Origin: Neckera pumila
Taxonomy: Eukaryota; Streptophyta; Bryopsida; Hypnales; Neckeraceae
Direction: 5' to 3'
DNA: 64,000 nt
Assembly (NCBI GenBank): GCA_963969595.1
Contig: OZ018411.1
Span: 4,590,501-4,654,500, forward strand
The translations under genes and the position numbers were made by a program. Below the pieces are notes generated by a model. The model was not told the DNA's origin and searched no databases. It saw nothing but the letters and a program-made list of their open reading frames with translations. This document shows, in pieces, positions 1-11,300 of the stretch (positions within the stretch are counted from its first letter, which is position 1; the number at the start of each line of letters is the position of its first letter).

Positions 1-150
1 TAGTACTCTCATTCTACTTGCTGACAGTCGGAGGCTTCTTTTTCTGCTGTTTAGAGCAACTGGCATTTACTATGTTTGATATCCGTCGCAGGGTTTTAGA
101 ATCTTGCAATAGAGCTCGAGAAGTAATCTTTGAACACATTTCATCTACAG

Positions 151-966
151 GTATCAAGCAAAGTTGCAGCAGAATCTTATGTACCTTGCCGCCATTGCCG
201 ATGCACAACCACAAGTGAGCCAAAACTCTGCTCAGGTGACCAGCTCCGACTCCTATTTGAGTGACTGTGTTTAAGGGACATTTTGGTTGGTTGGTCATCA
301 TAGTATATATTCATTAGATTTCCGTACTTTTGTTCTAAATTCTGCTTTGAGAATCCAATCCATCACCTGCAGAGATTAGTATGTCCAAACAGTAGGATCC
401 AAGACAGTGGTTCCGGGCTCTAAAGTGGCTTCCATAATGAGAGGGTCGTTATGTCTTCAGGTGTCGTTACCAGATTTTGCCTTTCAAGGTAAAGATCTTG
501 CCATCGAGTACTGACGGATATGATTGGCGTGTAGTAGGTCCCAGCAGCGCAGTCTATGCAACCATTGCAGCAGCAGTATCTTCAAACACACCAGCAGCAG
601 CAACAGCAGATGATGATGAACCAGCGAAACTCAGTTCCTCAGTACATGCAACAAAGCCAACAAGGGTCACAAAATGCATCCCCGCAGTCCCAGCAGTCTT
701 ATCACAACCAGCAAGGCGTGGTTCCGCAGGGAAACCCGGGTAGTATGCAAATGATGAACAACGCCATGGGAGGTAACGGGAACCCAGCGGCAGGAAATAT
801 GTCCGAATACGGTAAGCCTGAAGGATCACGGGATGGGACTCCAACGAACTTGAACACAAGGAATGATGGTCCACAGGTGGGCACTTCGGGATTGGGACAT
901 GCGAGAGAAGGGAATGGAGTGGCTGGAGAGGATTCGGAGGCTTCCTACTTGAAGAGCTCTGAATAA
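151..966 (+). CDS. GIF: GRF-interacting factor (GIF/ANGUSTIFOLIA3, SSXT domain), 3' part
   Basis: This is the 3' part of a transcriptional co-activator that binds growth-regulating factors (GRFs) and recruits SWI/SNF remodelers in the nucleus. The exon at 151-235 follows a CTACAG acceptor and encodes the end of the SNH/SSXT domain (YQAKLQQNLMYLAAIADAQP), diagnostic for the family. It ends CAG|GTGACC in phase 0. The last exon starts at 538 (after GTAGTAG) or 553 (after GCGCAG), both phase 0, and runs to TAA at 964-966. It encodes a Gln/Met/Asn-rich tail with runs of Q, then a Gly/Asn-rich segment ending EASYLKSSE, like the YLKGS-type end of plant GIFs. The N-terminal half lies left of the window, and bases 1-150 look intronic. 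The exact start of the last exon is uncertain, and a small extra exon within 236-537 cannot be excluded. Confidence 0.85.
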
Positions 967-1849
967 GTAGGCAACGTGCTTATTCCATTCCTCGCTCCTT
1001 TTTCTGTGTTCTCAGGACTGCCTTTCTCTCTGCGTTTAAGCCAGATTGAGTTGTATTTTGGGATGCTTTGCCACCTTCATATGCTTAGATGCAAACTCTG
1101 ATACAAGCGGCCTTTCTGAATTTTAGTGCGAAAAGCAAACGTCATGAAACTTCTTTTGTACGCGGTAGTACAGACGTTTCTGTGGTTGGAGTATGTGATT
1201 TCTTGCATTTCTAGACCCGTTTGTGAATAGATCCGAGGTTTGTACTAGCCAGATGCATTATAGCTGTTGCTTTCGGGCCAGTGGACAGTACTAAGTCACG
1301 GGTCGGATCGCTTTCAATGAGTAAATCTCCTGTTAGTACGTGTGGTTCAGTTGTGGGAAGACTGAATTATCTACAGTACTCGTGAAGAACTCGACATTGA
1401 TGGATTTTGCCGTATTGCATTCATATACACTTCATGGCTGTGGACAAGATTTGTGGCACAGATTGGATTTCCTTTTTGTACTAGATTATAAGTTTGAATC
1501 CTCATAACCCTTTAAGGACTGTGGTTGATTTTGGGGGTGGGTGATGCATTTTGTGGTTGAAGCAAAACGATGCATGTCAAAGATCCAACCGTACTGATGG
1601 ATGCGGGATGAATGGTTTACTATGTGATGGTGAATTTTACGGCAAACTATGACGCAATCCGGTTGATTATGATGCATCTCTGTTTCAAATGTTGCATTTT
1701 CAACCAAAAAACTGTCACTAATTTCAACCTTGAGTCTACATGGAGATTCAAATTGGTTTGATTTTTGTTCCTATGGATGGAGTTGGGAATTCCCCACATC
1801 CGTCCCCTTTCGTCTGCCTCCCAATTCACAACTAATTTGACCTTAGAAG
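967..1849. other. 3' flank of GIF, no gene seen
   Basis: This stretch is less AT-rich than the DNA that follows and has no convincing ORF on either strand. It probably holds the GIF 3' untranslated region followed by ordinary intergenic DNA. No transposon ends were recognised here. Confidence 0.5.
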
Positions 1850-2386
1850 TAGGTTTTTTTTTTCAATTTTAGTGAAGTGCCAAAGTGGCGATATTGAAAG
1901 CGATCAAACTAACCATAGGATCTTGTACTACACTTTTTACAGATCATGTAGTAAAAATTTTGTGATGTTTGACTGTACGGATTGAAAGATATCAGCATTC
2001 AAAGTGAAAGAAAAAGTTTTTTTCAAGAAGATGCTCTAATTGCCCAAAGAACAAGATTGTCCGTAACTTTCTCATAAAAATCCAAATGAAATGAATCAAA
2101 GCTTCCGAAATAGGCAAAAATATAATCTATAAGGAAAAAAATTAAAAAAATTAAATTAAATTTTTTGCAATTTTTTTGCTGCTTCTTCTCCCCTATTTTG
2201 AGCTTATTTGGGCATAACTTTTGCTCCCGGGCACCAATTGAAATAAAAATTACATTCCCCAAAAGCTAATGAGTTTTCCTATCTTATGGGAAAGTTTCAA
2301 AAAGTTTCATTAAAAATTGAGCTCATAGGAACCTGCCCAAAATCCATTTTGCCCCCCCGTAGGGACAATAGGACTTTAGGGATTAA
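1850..2386. mobile_element. TTAA/CCCCTAAAGG element, degraded copy
   Basis: The right end reads GGACTTTAGGGATTAA, a diverged form of the family terminus GGTCCTTTAGGGGTTAA. Internal blocks (TAACCATAGGATCTTGTA near 1911, AAGAAGATGCTCTAATTGCC near 2026, GGGCATAACTTTTG near 2210) match the full copy at 59661-60596 in order. The left terminus is not recognisable, so the start is approximate. There is no coding capacity. Confidence 0.6.
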
Positions 2387-2608
2387 AGGGTTCACTTCAA
2401 ATTTTACACTACACAGTCTTGATGTAAACAAGCTTTATTGTGGAGAATTGAATTTCGAGGATAGGGAAAAGAACTCCAAAAAAGAAATTTGATTCTCATT
2501 CTTTAAAAAGTTGTTAAGTAGAAGTAGGTACAAGATGGATAGAAAACTTAAATCATTTAAACACTTAAGATAGAATTGAAACAAATCAATCTTATCAATA
2601 AGATTGTT

Positions 2609-3072
2609 CTACACCAAATTGTGAAATTAGGTTGCCCTACATTAATTTCTTGATAGTCCACACTATAGAAATATTCACTATTCTTGTACAATGATGCATT
2701 CAATTGAGAGCCATGTACATAGTATAGATTAGTGCACAAGTTTAAGGCCTAGTTGTTTACACTTCCATGCAGTGATTGGAAAAAACCGGCAGTTAGTTCA
2801 AAGTAAGCCAGTGGGATTTAGAAGAAAATCGGTTGCAATTTGAAAATATCAGCAAAAGACCAATGAAAAAACCTATAAAATTTCTATTTTGAGTAAAAAA
2901 TAGAGGAAATAACCGGATTCTATTCTTGAAAAATTGGTTCAATTTGGCAATTGAAGGAAATTGGCCAGTAAAACTTAGAAAGTTTCCCAAACACTGCTTC
3001 CATGTGTAGAAGCATTGAGTCATGAGGTAATTAATCTGAAATAAGGCAACCTAATTTCACTATTTTGTGTAG
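2609..3072. mobile_element. MITE with CTACACAAAATAGTG inverted ends
   Basis: The left end CTACACCAAATTGTGAAATTAGGTTGCC and the right end GGCAACCTAATTTCACTATTTTGTGTAG are inverted repeats of about 27 bp. Copies with the same ends and partly shared interior occur at 34846-35099 and 62515-62762. The interior has no ORF of note. This is a non-autonomous DNA transposon; superfamily and target duplication were not determined. Confidence 0.7.
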
Positions 3073-3099
3073 TAAGAAATGGAAACCAATCTTTGTTTT

Positions 3100-3522
3100 A
3101 GGAAAAGTATGAAAATTTTATTCTAAACCAAATCTTATATGTTATTTTCTTAAAAAGATGTTCAAATTGCCTCCCAACAAGACTTTCATGATTTTCACAA
3201 TAACAGTCTAAATGGAATAAATCAAAGCTTTCAATGTGGACCAAATATTCTATGAGAATTTCTATGGGAAATTAAAAAAAAATTTAACTGTTTTGAGTTT
3301 TTCTAATTCTTTTTCTCTGTGAAGGTTCAATTCTTTTCACTTGGATTGACATGATTTTCTCTCTTTGACAGTGAATGAATAAATTACGTATTTCTATAAA
3401 GCTAATTTGTTTTCCTATCTTCAAAAAAGTTTTAAGAAAATTATACCCAAATTTGAGATTGTAGTTTTTGACCCTAACGTTTATTTATCCTAAAAGAAAC
3501 AATGATCTTTTAGGGATTTAAG
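3100..3522. mobile_element. TTAA/CCCCTAAAGG element, partial copy
   Basis: The block from AAAAGATGTTCAAATTGCC (near 3155) to GATCTTTTAGGGATTTAA (end 3522) follows the order of the right half of the family. Only the right terminus remains. It sits directly after the MITE at 2609-3072. Confidence 0.5.
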
Positions 3523-3782
3523 TGGTCTAAATATATATATACTTTGTTGACTCTAGACCGCTAGGGAGGAGGCTTTATATAAACTGAAGCTACATGTGAG
3601 GAAGTTTGAGTAGCTACCTTACTCAAAAACGTATGCCAATGCTATAGGGACAAAGTCAATCATAGTATAGTTGCTTATTTCAATGGCATTTTTTAGAGAT
3701 TTTTTGCTCTTCTTTAGATTTTGTGATTGTTCCTTGTATATATAAATATCATGCAAACTAGCTAGTCATCTTCTGCGAGATT

Positions 3783-4085
3783 TAAGGTAGTCTGCCCTTA
3801 AAGCAACTTTTTAAGAGCTAATAGCATTTGAAAGGAAGCTTAACTTTTTGAATCAAATTTCAATAAATTTTCATATGAAGAAAAATGAAATTGACATCTC
3901 CAAAGTTGTTTCATATTTTTTGGACCTTTGTGGAATTAGTGACGGATTTTGAAATTGAAATGAAGTGGTCACTAAAAGTGACCACCTCTTAAAATTTACA
4001 CTCCTAGTACATTGAAGAAAGCTAATGTAGCTCTATGTTTGTGATTGCTTATAGAGCCAAGTCGCATTTAGAGCATTCTATCTTA
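3783..4085. mobile_element. MITE with TAAGGTAGTCTGC inverted ends
   Basis: The left end is TAAGGTAGTCTGCCCTTAAAGC and the right end reads AGAGCATTCTATCTTA, a diverged inverse. The interior shares the AGAGCTAATAGCATTTG and AAAGTGACCACCTCTT blocks with the copy at 21184-21495. A third copy is at 52194-52608. It is about 303 bp with no coding capacity. Confidence 0.7.
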
Positions 4086-4182
4086 ACTTCAAAGTGTACT
4101 GGTGTTGCCTCAGTCAAAAGTAAAAGAGATTTTCTAATTTTTTAATTCAAGAAAACTTTGAAAGTTCAGTAACTTTCACACT

Positions 4183-4706
4183 CTAGGTCCAAATGCCATG
4201 AAACAAAGACCATGCACTCCTCCTCGCAGAGAGCTTTCTAATGGTACCAAGAATGCAACCGGCTGGACACACAGTCCACGAGATCTTGTCATAACAAACA
4301 AAATACACAACCTAACTTAAGGTAAGGTATAGATAGAGAAGATCTCCAAGCTCTTGCATGGATTCAATTCACACGTTCGAACTCAAACACCTCAGAGGAA
4401 AACTAGAGGTTCAGAAGTTGAGAAGTTCCGAATTGAAATTCCTTACTCTCCCGTCTGAGAATATCAGACTGGAATTTTCCAGGTGATTCTTCGGAGGAAT
4501 CAGGGAAACTGGTGGCACAAATTTTCCCTGTTGACAAAGCTGTTCACCAGGATTCACACTCTCCAAGTGTATACTGAGAGCACTGGTTTTAAATTTGCAC
4601 ACTGAGTATTACATTCATGGTGACTTGGTGACGAGAATACAGTATACCTACCCTCTGACTTGGCGTTCAAGTTGGAGAAACAATTCATATTCTGTACTTG
4701 CGCCAT
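4183..4706 (-). CDS. possible small three-exon gene or gene fragment
   Basis: I do not recognise this protein. On the minus strand an ATG in good context (AGCATGGCG) at 4706 opens an exon to 4652 (phase 1, donor GTAGGT). It can join an exon at 4601-4447 (acceptor ACTCAG, donor GTAAGG) and then an exon at 4284-4183 ending in TAG, giving about 103 residues. Phases agree at both junctions. Without the last splice the second exon would stop at 4411. This stretch is less AT-rich than its surroundings. The protein starts MAQVQ and is Ser/Asn/Leu-rich, which could fit an organelle-targeting leader from a broken gene, but that is a guess. The chain could also be chance. Confidence 0.28.
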
Positions 4707-5376
4707 GCTTCCAAAGTCACTGAATAAACAATAATAGGAATTCGCTTACCATCAAGAGGTTTGTAACGCCTTGGAGGAAAAAAAGAAGCTTTCTTCCGAC
4801 TTTTGAAGCTTTTGTGCATTTGAATGTCACACTTGACGCTTGAAAACGTGCCATTTTAATAACGGATATGGAAATGGACGATCCTGACAACATTATTCAT
4901 CTTTAAGTACACACTTTCAATTGGCTGGGTACCACTTTGCAAGCATTTATGCACGGCCTGCTTGGCCCTTGACTACTGAGGAAAATGACTACTTCCAAGG
5001 CAACGAGCACGATCAGAAGATTGGGTGACAGGATAATCAAACTGTGGCAAATATTTGAGCTAGAAATCACAACAAATGTATGTAACCGATGTTGACTGGC
5101 TGATCTATTTATCATGTGATGGTTTTACCGTTTATTTCATTTCCTCCAACGTCTATGTATTCTCTGGGACTTGACTACTCCAAAATGAATTCACGATTCT
5201 GTTGTATTCCTGTGTAATACTCTGCTGATGCCAGTGATATATCTCGAATTAGGTTAAGTTGAACAGCAGATGCTCCCACAAAGATTTGCAACCTCCACGC
5301 CTTTTAAGGGTTTTGAATGCCGGGAATTTTGAGCAATTCTAGTGCTGCTAGTAATTCAAGTTCAGTAAACTCCACC
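4707..5376. other. intergenic, IFT80 3' flank
   Basis: This is probably the 3' untranslated region of IFT80 (minus strand) followed by spacer. A short open stretch on the minus strand near 4750-4850, which could be read as a spliced exon ending at a GTAAGC donor, could not be joined to anything convincing. Confidence 0.4.
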
Positions 5377-8300
5377 TTAGGTGGGCAGCTCAGGGTGACA
5401 CAAGCTCCATAAGGCTTTGGTTGCCATTGGTTTGCTTGCTGTAAGAGCAACAAAACTTAATGGATTAATTTGGAAGAGTGGCGCACACTCTAGTTTTTTC
5501 GACATCGCCATTACCGGTTTGAGACTTTCTAAACTTATTTTGTAAATAAATTCCACGTTTAGACACAAGATAACCCAATTACTTAACAGCAACAAAAAGC
5601 AATTAAGACCTGAACGCCGACGTTCTCTTTCCTTGTCCTCTTTAATTTTCTTTTTTATCTGCTCTGCTTCAACGATTACCTGCAGGTACAGAAAATATGA
5701 AAATTTGCAAAACTCAGCAATGACATTCATTTCAACTGGTTTATCTCTTACGAGAGAATTAGTTTGGTTGACAAATACTGTAATCCTACGCTCAGATTTC
5801 AAACTGAAAACACACAGCATAATGACCTGTTGAGCAAAATGAAGAAATTGTGGTTTCGTCTCCTCATGCTTGCAACTTTGAAGGTATCGTTGCCTATACC
5901 AAAGCACAGTGTCCAAGTGTGTCTTCTTATGTGATAGTGCAAGCTCCAAGGCCCTGTACGTAATTAGAGTTTAGTATATCCTAAACCCTAAAAACCCTTC
6001 GATTTCCTTAAACCTAAGCACTCTTCGATCTAAAGAGCATGAATAAATTAATAAATGCTGTGAGCCAACAACGGCCTAGATCCTTGATTTTCCAGTTGAT
6101 ACTCTGAATGTGGAGTGTACCTGTCCCAGTTGAAAAGGCGAAGGTTGAGACTAATGGCTCGATATGTGAGACCCGCTTGGAGCAGTATTGATTCAGCCTC
6201 CTCCGGCCGCCTTCGAAATAGAGTCAGCTCCGCTTGTCTTGCTTCTTCTGAGGGCAAGCCTTTCACATAAATTATGAAGTGCACTCTATCAACCTGCACC
6301 CCAACTTCGTTAAGTTTCCTAAATGAGATTCAAAGGCTAGTCTTAAAGCACTTTGAAATGCTCCATAAGTAGAGAAAGGTAACTCCTTCCAGCTCCCCCT
6401 GCTTACGTATCTTGAAGAATTGTACACATGTAGAAACAAATAATGTCTATCCAAATTTAGGATAGAAAATGTGTAATCACCTCATCTAGAGCAGCATATG
6501 CTACCTCTGCAACGTTCAACTCCTTCGCTGCCATAGCTGTGCCTGCAAGACATGCCCATAGGAGATTGTCCTGCAACCAGACTCAGCACATGAATATCAT
6601 TATAAAGCCTAAACCCTATAACCCCTTAAAACCCTAAAACCCTAAAACCCTATAAACAATTGAAATAGTCAGCTACCTATCTACTGGTTACAGTAGATGT
6701 ACATGCATTAACAAGAGTCTTAGAACCAACACAATTACAAAGTCATGCTGACCTTCACATGGCGGCACAATCGTAGTGCGGGGTCCCATAGTTTGGCAGC
6801 AACATGTTCGAATAGAAGAAAGGGATACGGGGAAGTATGCGTGGCTATAGATGCACCATCAGCACGACGGACCATGCAACGAGGTCCATAAAAGCTTTCC
6901 AACTTTGCGTTTTTTCCCACATGGCTGCAACAAGAAGAACAAAACTGAGACTGACTATAGTTCAAGATGGAGCTCGTGAATTTTTTTTGGAAGAAAGTTG
7001 TTTGTGCTCACCAGTCTTTTGTAATCTTCACATGTTGAAGAAGGTCCTTGTCTACAGTTGGGGCATGTGGGTAATACCATACCACCAATCTTAAGTCAGC
7101 TACTGCTATCAATATGTCCGCAATATCATTCCACATGCTGCTTTCAACCATGGAAGCCAATTTGAATGCCGCAATTCTCTGATCACTTGCATAAAGCATT
7201 TTATGAGAAAACCACTTACTGTACTCATAGCAATTTTCTTCTATAGGCTTCTAGAATTTAAACAGAGTACGTGCTCTCGTTTGCGTTCTCTGGATAAAAG
7301 AAGCTACATGGAAAATGCAACAATTCCTTGCCACTAAAATGACAAGCTCAATGTCAGACTCATTAGAGATGTTCAAAACAAAGTAGAAACAATTTTCACT
7401 GAAGATGCTCAGTAGAGTTATAGAAAACATAACAGTTTGATTGACACCTTACATTGATGGGAGTGATGAAAAGGTCACGATTGGAGTCCATGAACACGAG
7501 CTTCTGGTCTGAAAGGGTTCCCAACTGATTCAACGCAATCTCGACCACATCCAGAGGAAAACGCATCACGTCTCCTACCAGCTTCCCAGAGTTTATATCC
7601 AGGAATCGAACAACTGCAAGAGCAGGGATTGGGTTAACATCATGTACCTCACGAAACCTCACGAAACCAAGCTTCAGCATTCATGTACAGAAAACATTCG
7701 TACAATAAGCTTGATTTATGTGATAATGGATCAGAGTACCAAGAAATTTACCCTTTTTATCATTGTGGTCAATTACTGCAAGTACATTGTCCGAGACGCT
7801 AAGGTTTTGATGATTAAATGATTCTGTTCGTAGACCTACAGCACATGCATTGGAATATTAGTCCACAAAATAGTTGGTACCTCTCCCTGGTGTCGATCTG
7901 TAGGCACAGTTAAATACCAGGAATTGAGAGATTTCATTGGTCTAATAACTACAAGACTTGGGTAAAGACTACATGAGGAAATGGAGCAACAAGGGCGACT
8001 TAAGTTTACTACCGTAACATTATGCTATGAAATTCAAACCGATATGTACCTTGAAACTTGGGATTCGAGAGATGGCGGCCCTCGTATGTATACAGATGCA
8101 ACCCAGTGAAGCAATCAACCAACAAAAAGTAGCGGTGACACTGCTTCACCAGGATGATCGTGTCTTTGACGTCAAGTATGTGTGGCGTGTGCCAGTTTGT
8201 GATTGGATAAATACAGCACTGCATACGATTTACACACATTGCTGGGTTGCTAATCAAATTGGGATCGGAAGAATCTGTTCCCCAATGCCAAAATGATGCA

Positions 8301-11300
8301 CCGATATTGCAGAAAATGATGTTCTCAAAAACAGCAAAATTGGGTGAAAATTTTTGGTGAAAAATGGAGAACTGTCCAAGCATATGAGCCTGATTCTTAT
8401 TACAAAGCTGTGTAACTATGTGTTGGTTGGATCTTGTTGAGAGTCAAAAGGAGAATCAAGATTAACACCATACAGTTTAAATTAGCACGCATTTCTTAGT
8501 TAACATCATAATGTTTCAATTATCAATTTTCAAAGTTTTAGAAACATGTGTTCATGAATAGATACTGTTCATTTTCTAATAGGCAGGAATGTATTGAAAG
8601 GTCAGGTATGCAAACAGGTCGCCTTTTGGGTGCAGTAACCTTACCTGTGTGGCTGTGGCAACAATGAGGTGCTGAAAACCAAGGCTCATCTTGATGACTC
8701 GATCCCGGAAATTCAATTCTTCTGTTGTTTCGCTTAGTATATCCTACAAAATTCAGTTCAAGATTTTTATCACCATGAAAATGAACATCACTAAATTATA
8801 CCATCAAGTCTGCTTTAATCTATACAAATACTTGTTCTCAAATGTGAAAACAGGTCTTTTGTTAGACACAAGAAATTGTCAAGCACAATCAATGACATCA
8901 ATGATATTGGGTTAGCCGGAGATCTAAAGTTTAGAATGTGAGAATCAGCAATTTTTTACAAAAGAGTGCTCAGACTTTACTTCTATTTATCGTCTAAATT
9001 TACGAAGACCTTACAAAACTTAAAACTCAATTACAGACCTGGATGAGGATGCGATTGTGGTTTTCCAAAGTCGCTGTTATCCTATTCCATTCGATTTTCC
9101 TGGAAAAGGACAAATACACACCCTCACCTATTTGAAACAGGATTCTTTTGAGCTAACCTTCACTATCGAAGTTGATATCCCAAACATACTACTGAGGTAA
9201 GTGCAGCCATGATTGTCACGTATCGCAATTGAGCATACTTACTATTTCCAAAAGTAAATTGATTTTTATTGGATTATACGGTCAAGTGAAAGAGGATTCC
9301 AACGCATTTTAGCATGCACCATTTGGGCACCGTATGAATAAGTTATGAGTGTTTAAAGAATTATCTCTAGGTTTAGGGTCTAGGTGCTTCAAAAATCAAC
9401 ATTAGGCTCTCTTATGTAATCAACATCAAGGTTTTAGCGTCAATTTTGGGTTCAAATGTAGGTGTCACATTTTAGATGGTGATGATTATGAGGGCATATA
9501 CCCCAGTGTATACATTATACATAGTAACTTGAAGTATTTTACAAGGCACAATCATGTGTTTATAATGATTGTAAGAAATATTTATCCTCTTTTTTGTCTT
9601 GGCCTCTAGGAGTGGTGGGTTTTTTCCATTATTTTTGCGTTATACCTCCAAATGACTTTAGATTTATAGCTAAGGTAAACAAGATTATATTACATTTTGC
9701 ATTATTTAGTCAATTGTCCAAAAATAATTCATCATAAATAAAATATCTTGACTGCATGTCTACTATTGCAATTTTAAATTTTGTATGATTTTTGGTCCAT
9801 AGAAGGTCATTTAGAGCTTATATTTGAAATTTGAATTCATCTGTTACGATCATATAGACTAATGAAGAGACTTTTTTTAAATTTATAAAATCTTTATATT
9901 GCACCTATGCTTAGAGCTAGTATCATATCATTGTACCAATTCAAAGAGATTATTTCCCTTAAATTGTAGTAGGTTGACTGGAAGCTCATTTAAATTGGAA
10001 AATAAATAAATTATTTTATTTTTTTATTGATCTCTTAAATCCAATGCCTTTGATACAAACTAGTATCTATTTCTTGCAACAATCTATCTACATAGAGCAT
10101 TTCCTATTCAATGACTATAAAATTGAAGAGAACTATATACAAATCTTTGAATATAAACTTAAAGTAAAATTTTTTAGGTTATAACATTTGGACCCCATTC
10201 CAAAGGGACAATGACCTAAGCAAAGTCAAAGGTCTTGTTGTGTTCAAAATCTCATAATGAAATTTATCTTAGTACGACATTTATTCTAAGATGTTAAACA
10301 CAATGACAATGAGCAATAGAACTATTGAACATATTGCATGTCATTATTCCTTTAGACGTGGGTCTATTTTATCATACATTGAAGCAAGGGTACGATCATA
10401 CTTGTCTATGAGTTGTCCAAAAAATACTATGCCACTTCCCCCTGCACCGGCGAGTTGTGTTCCATCAAGGCTCCATGCAACACTAAGAATAATACTTGCG
10501 TCAAATTTCTCTTTTGCATATGGCCACTACAAATACCAAACAAGGACCTATATAGAACAATAAAAGAAATCTAAGGATTTAAAGACAAATCAGTGTTGAA
10601 AATTAGGGCAAAGTCTTCTGACATGCCTATTGTTGATATGTATATCAACCAAACAAAGTTAGACTAGAAAACCAATGAATTTTAATTAGGAAAAATAACT
10701 ACTACAAAACATACTTGATTCAAGAATATTTTTGATAACTGATGCTAGCATGAAAAGTTGTGTTAAACATACAATGCCTCAATGATGAAGAAGGTAATCA
10801 TTACAAATAGAACTAGAATGTAGATAAAGTAGACATCTATCTCCATTGTGGATCAAGATGAGGGCAATTCCATTGTGGACAAAATTATAATGGTGGTGTC
10901 AACGTTTTAGAACTTCAAATGTAATACACCACCAATATAATTTTGCCCACAATGGGACCATTCACCTTATCTATAGTAATCAATTTAGTACCCCTGTTTT
11001 ATCACACAATGTGATAGAGTTGAAGGAGCCAACTGCAAAGACGTCGCCTGACGGGCACCATGCCAATGATGTAATGCTGAAATTTGCTTGAGGACTTTGA
11101 AAGAGCAACCTACCATAGCAATCCCATACCTAATACCTTCTGGATTATCTTCTAAAAACATTTTAGTAAAATTGTTTTACTTCTAGAAAGTAATAAATAA
11201 GTATTTCGAAATTATTCCTACCATTTTGAATTTACGTAGATGACACAAAATTCTAAAATATTTTAGAATTGAAATCCAACATCAATTAAATATACATTTT

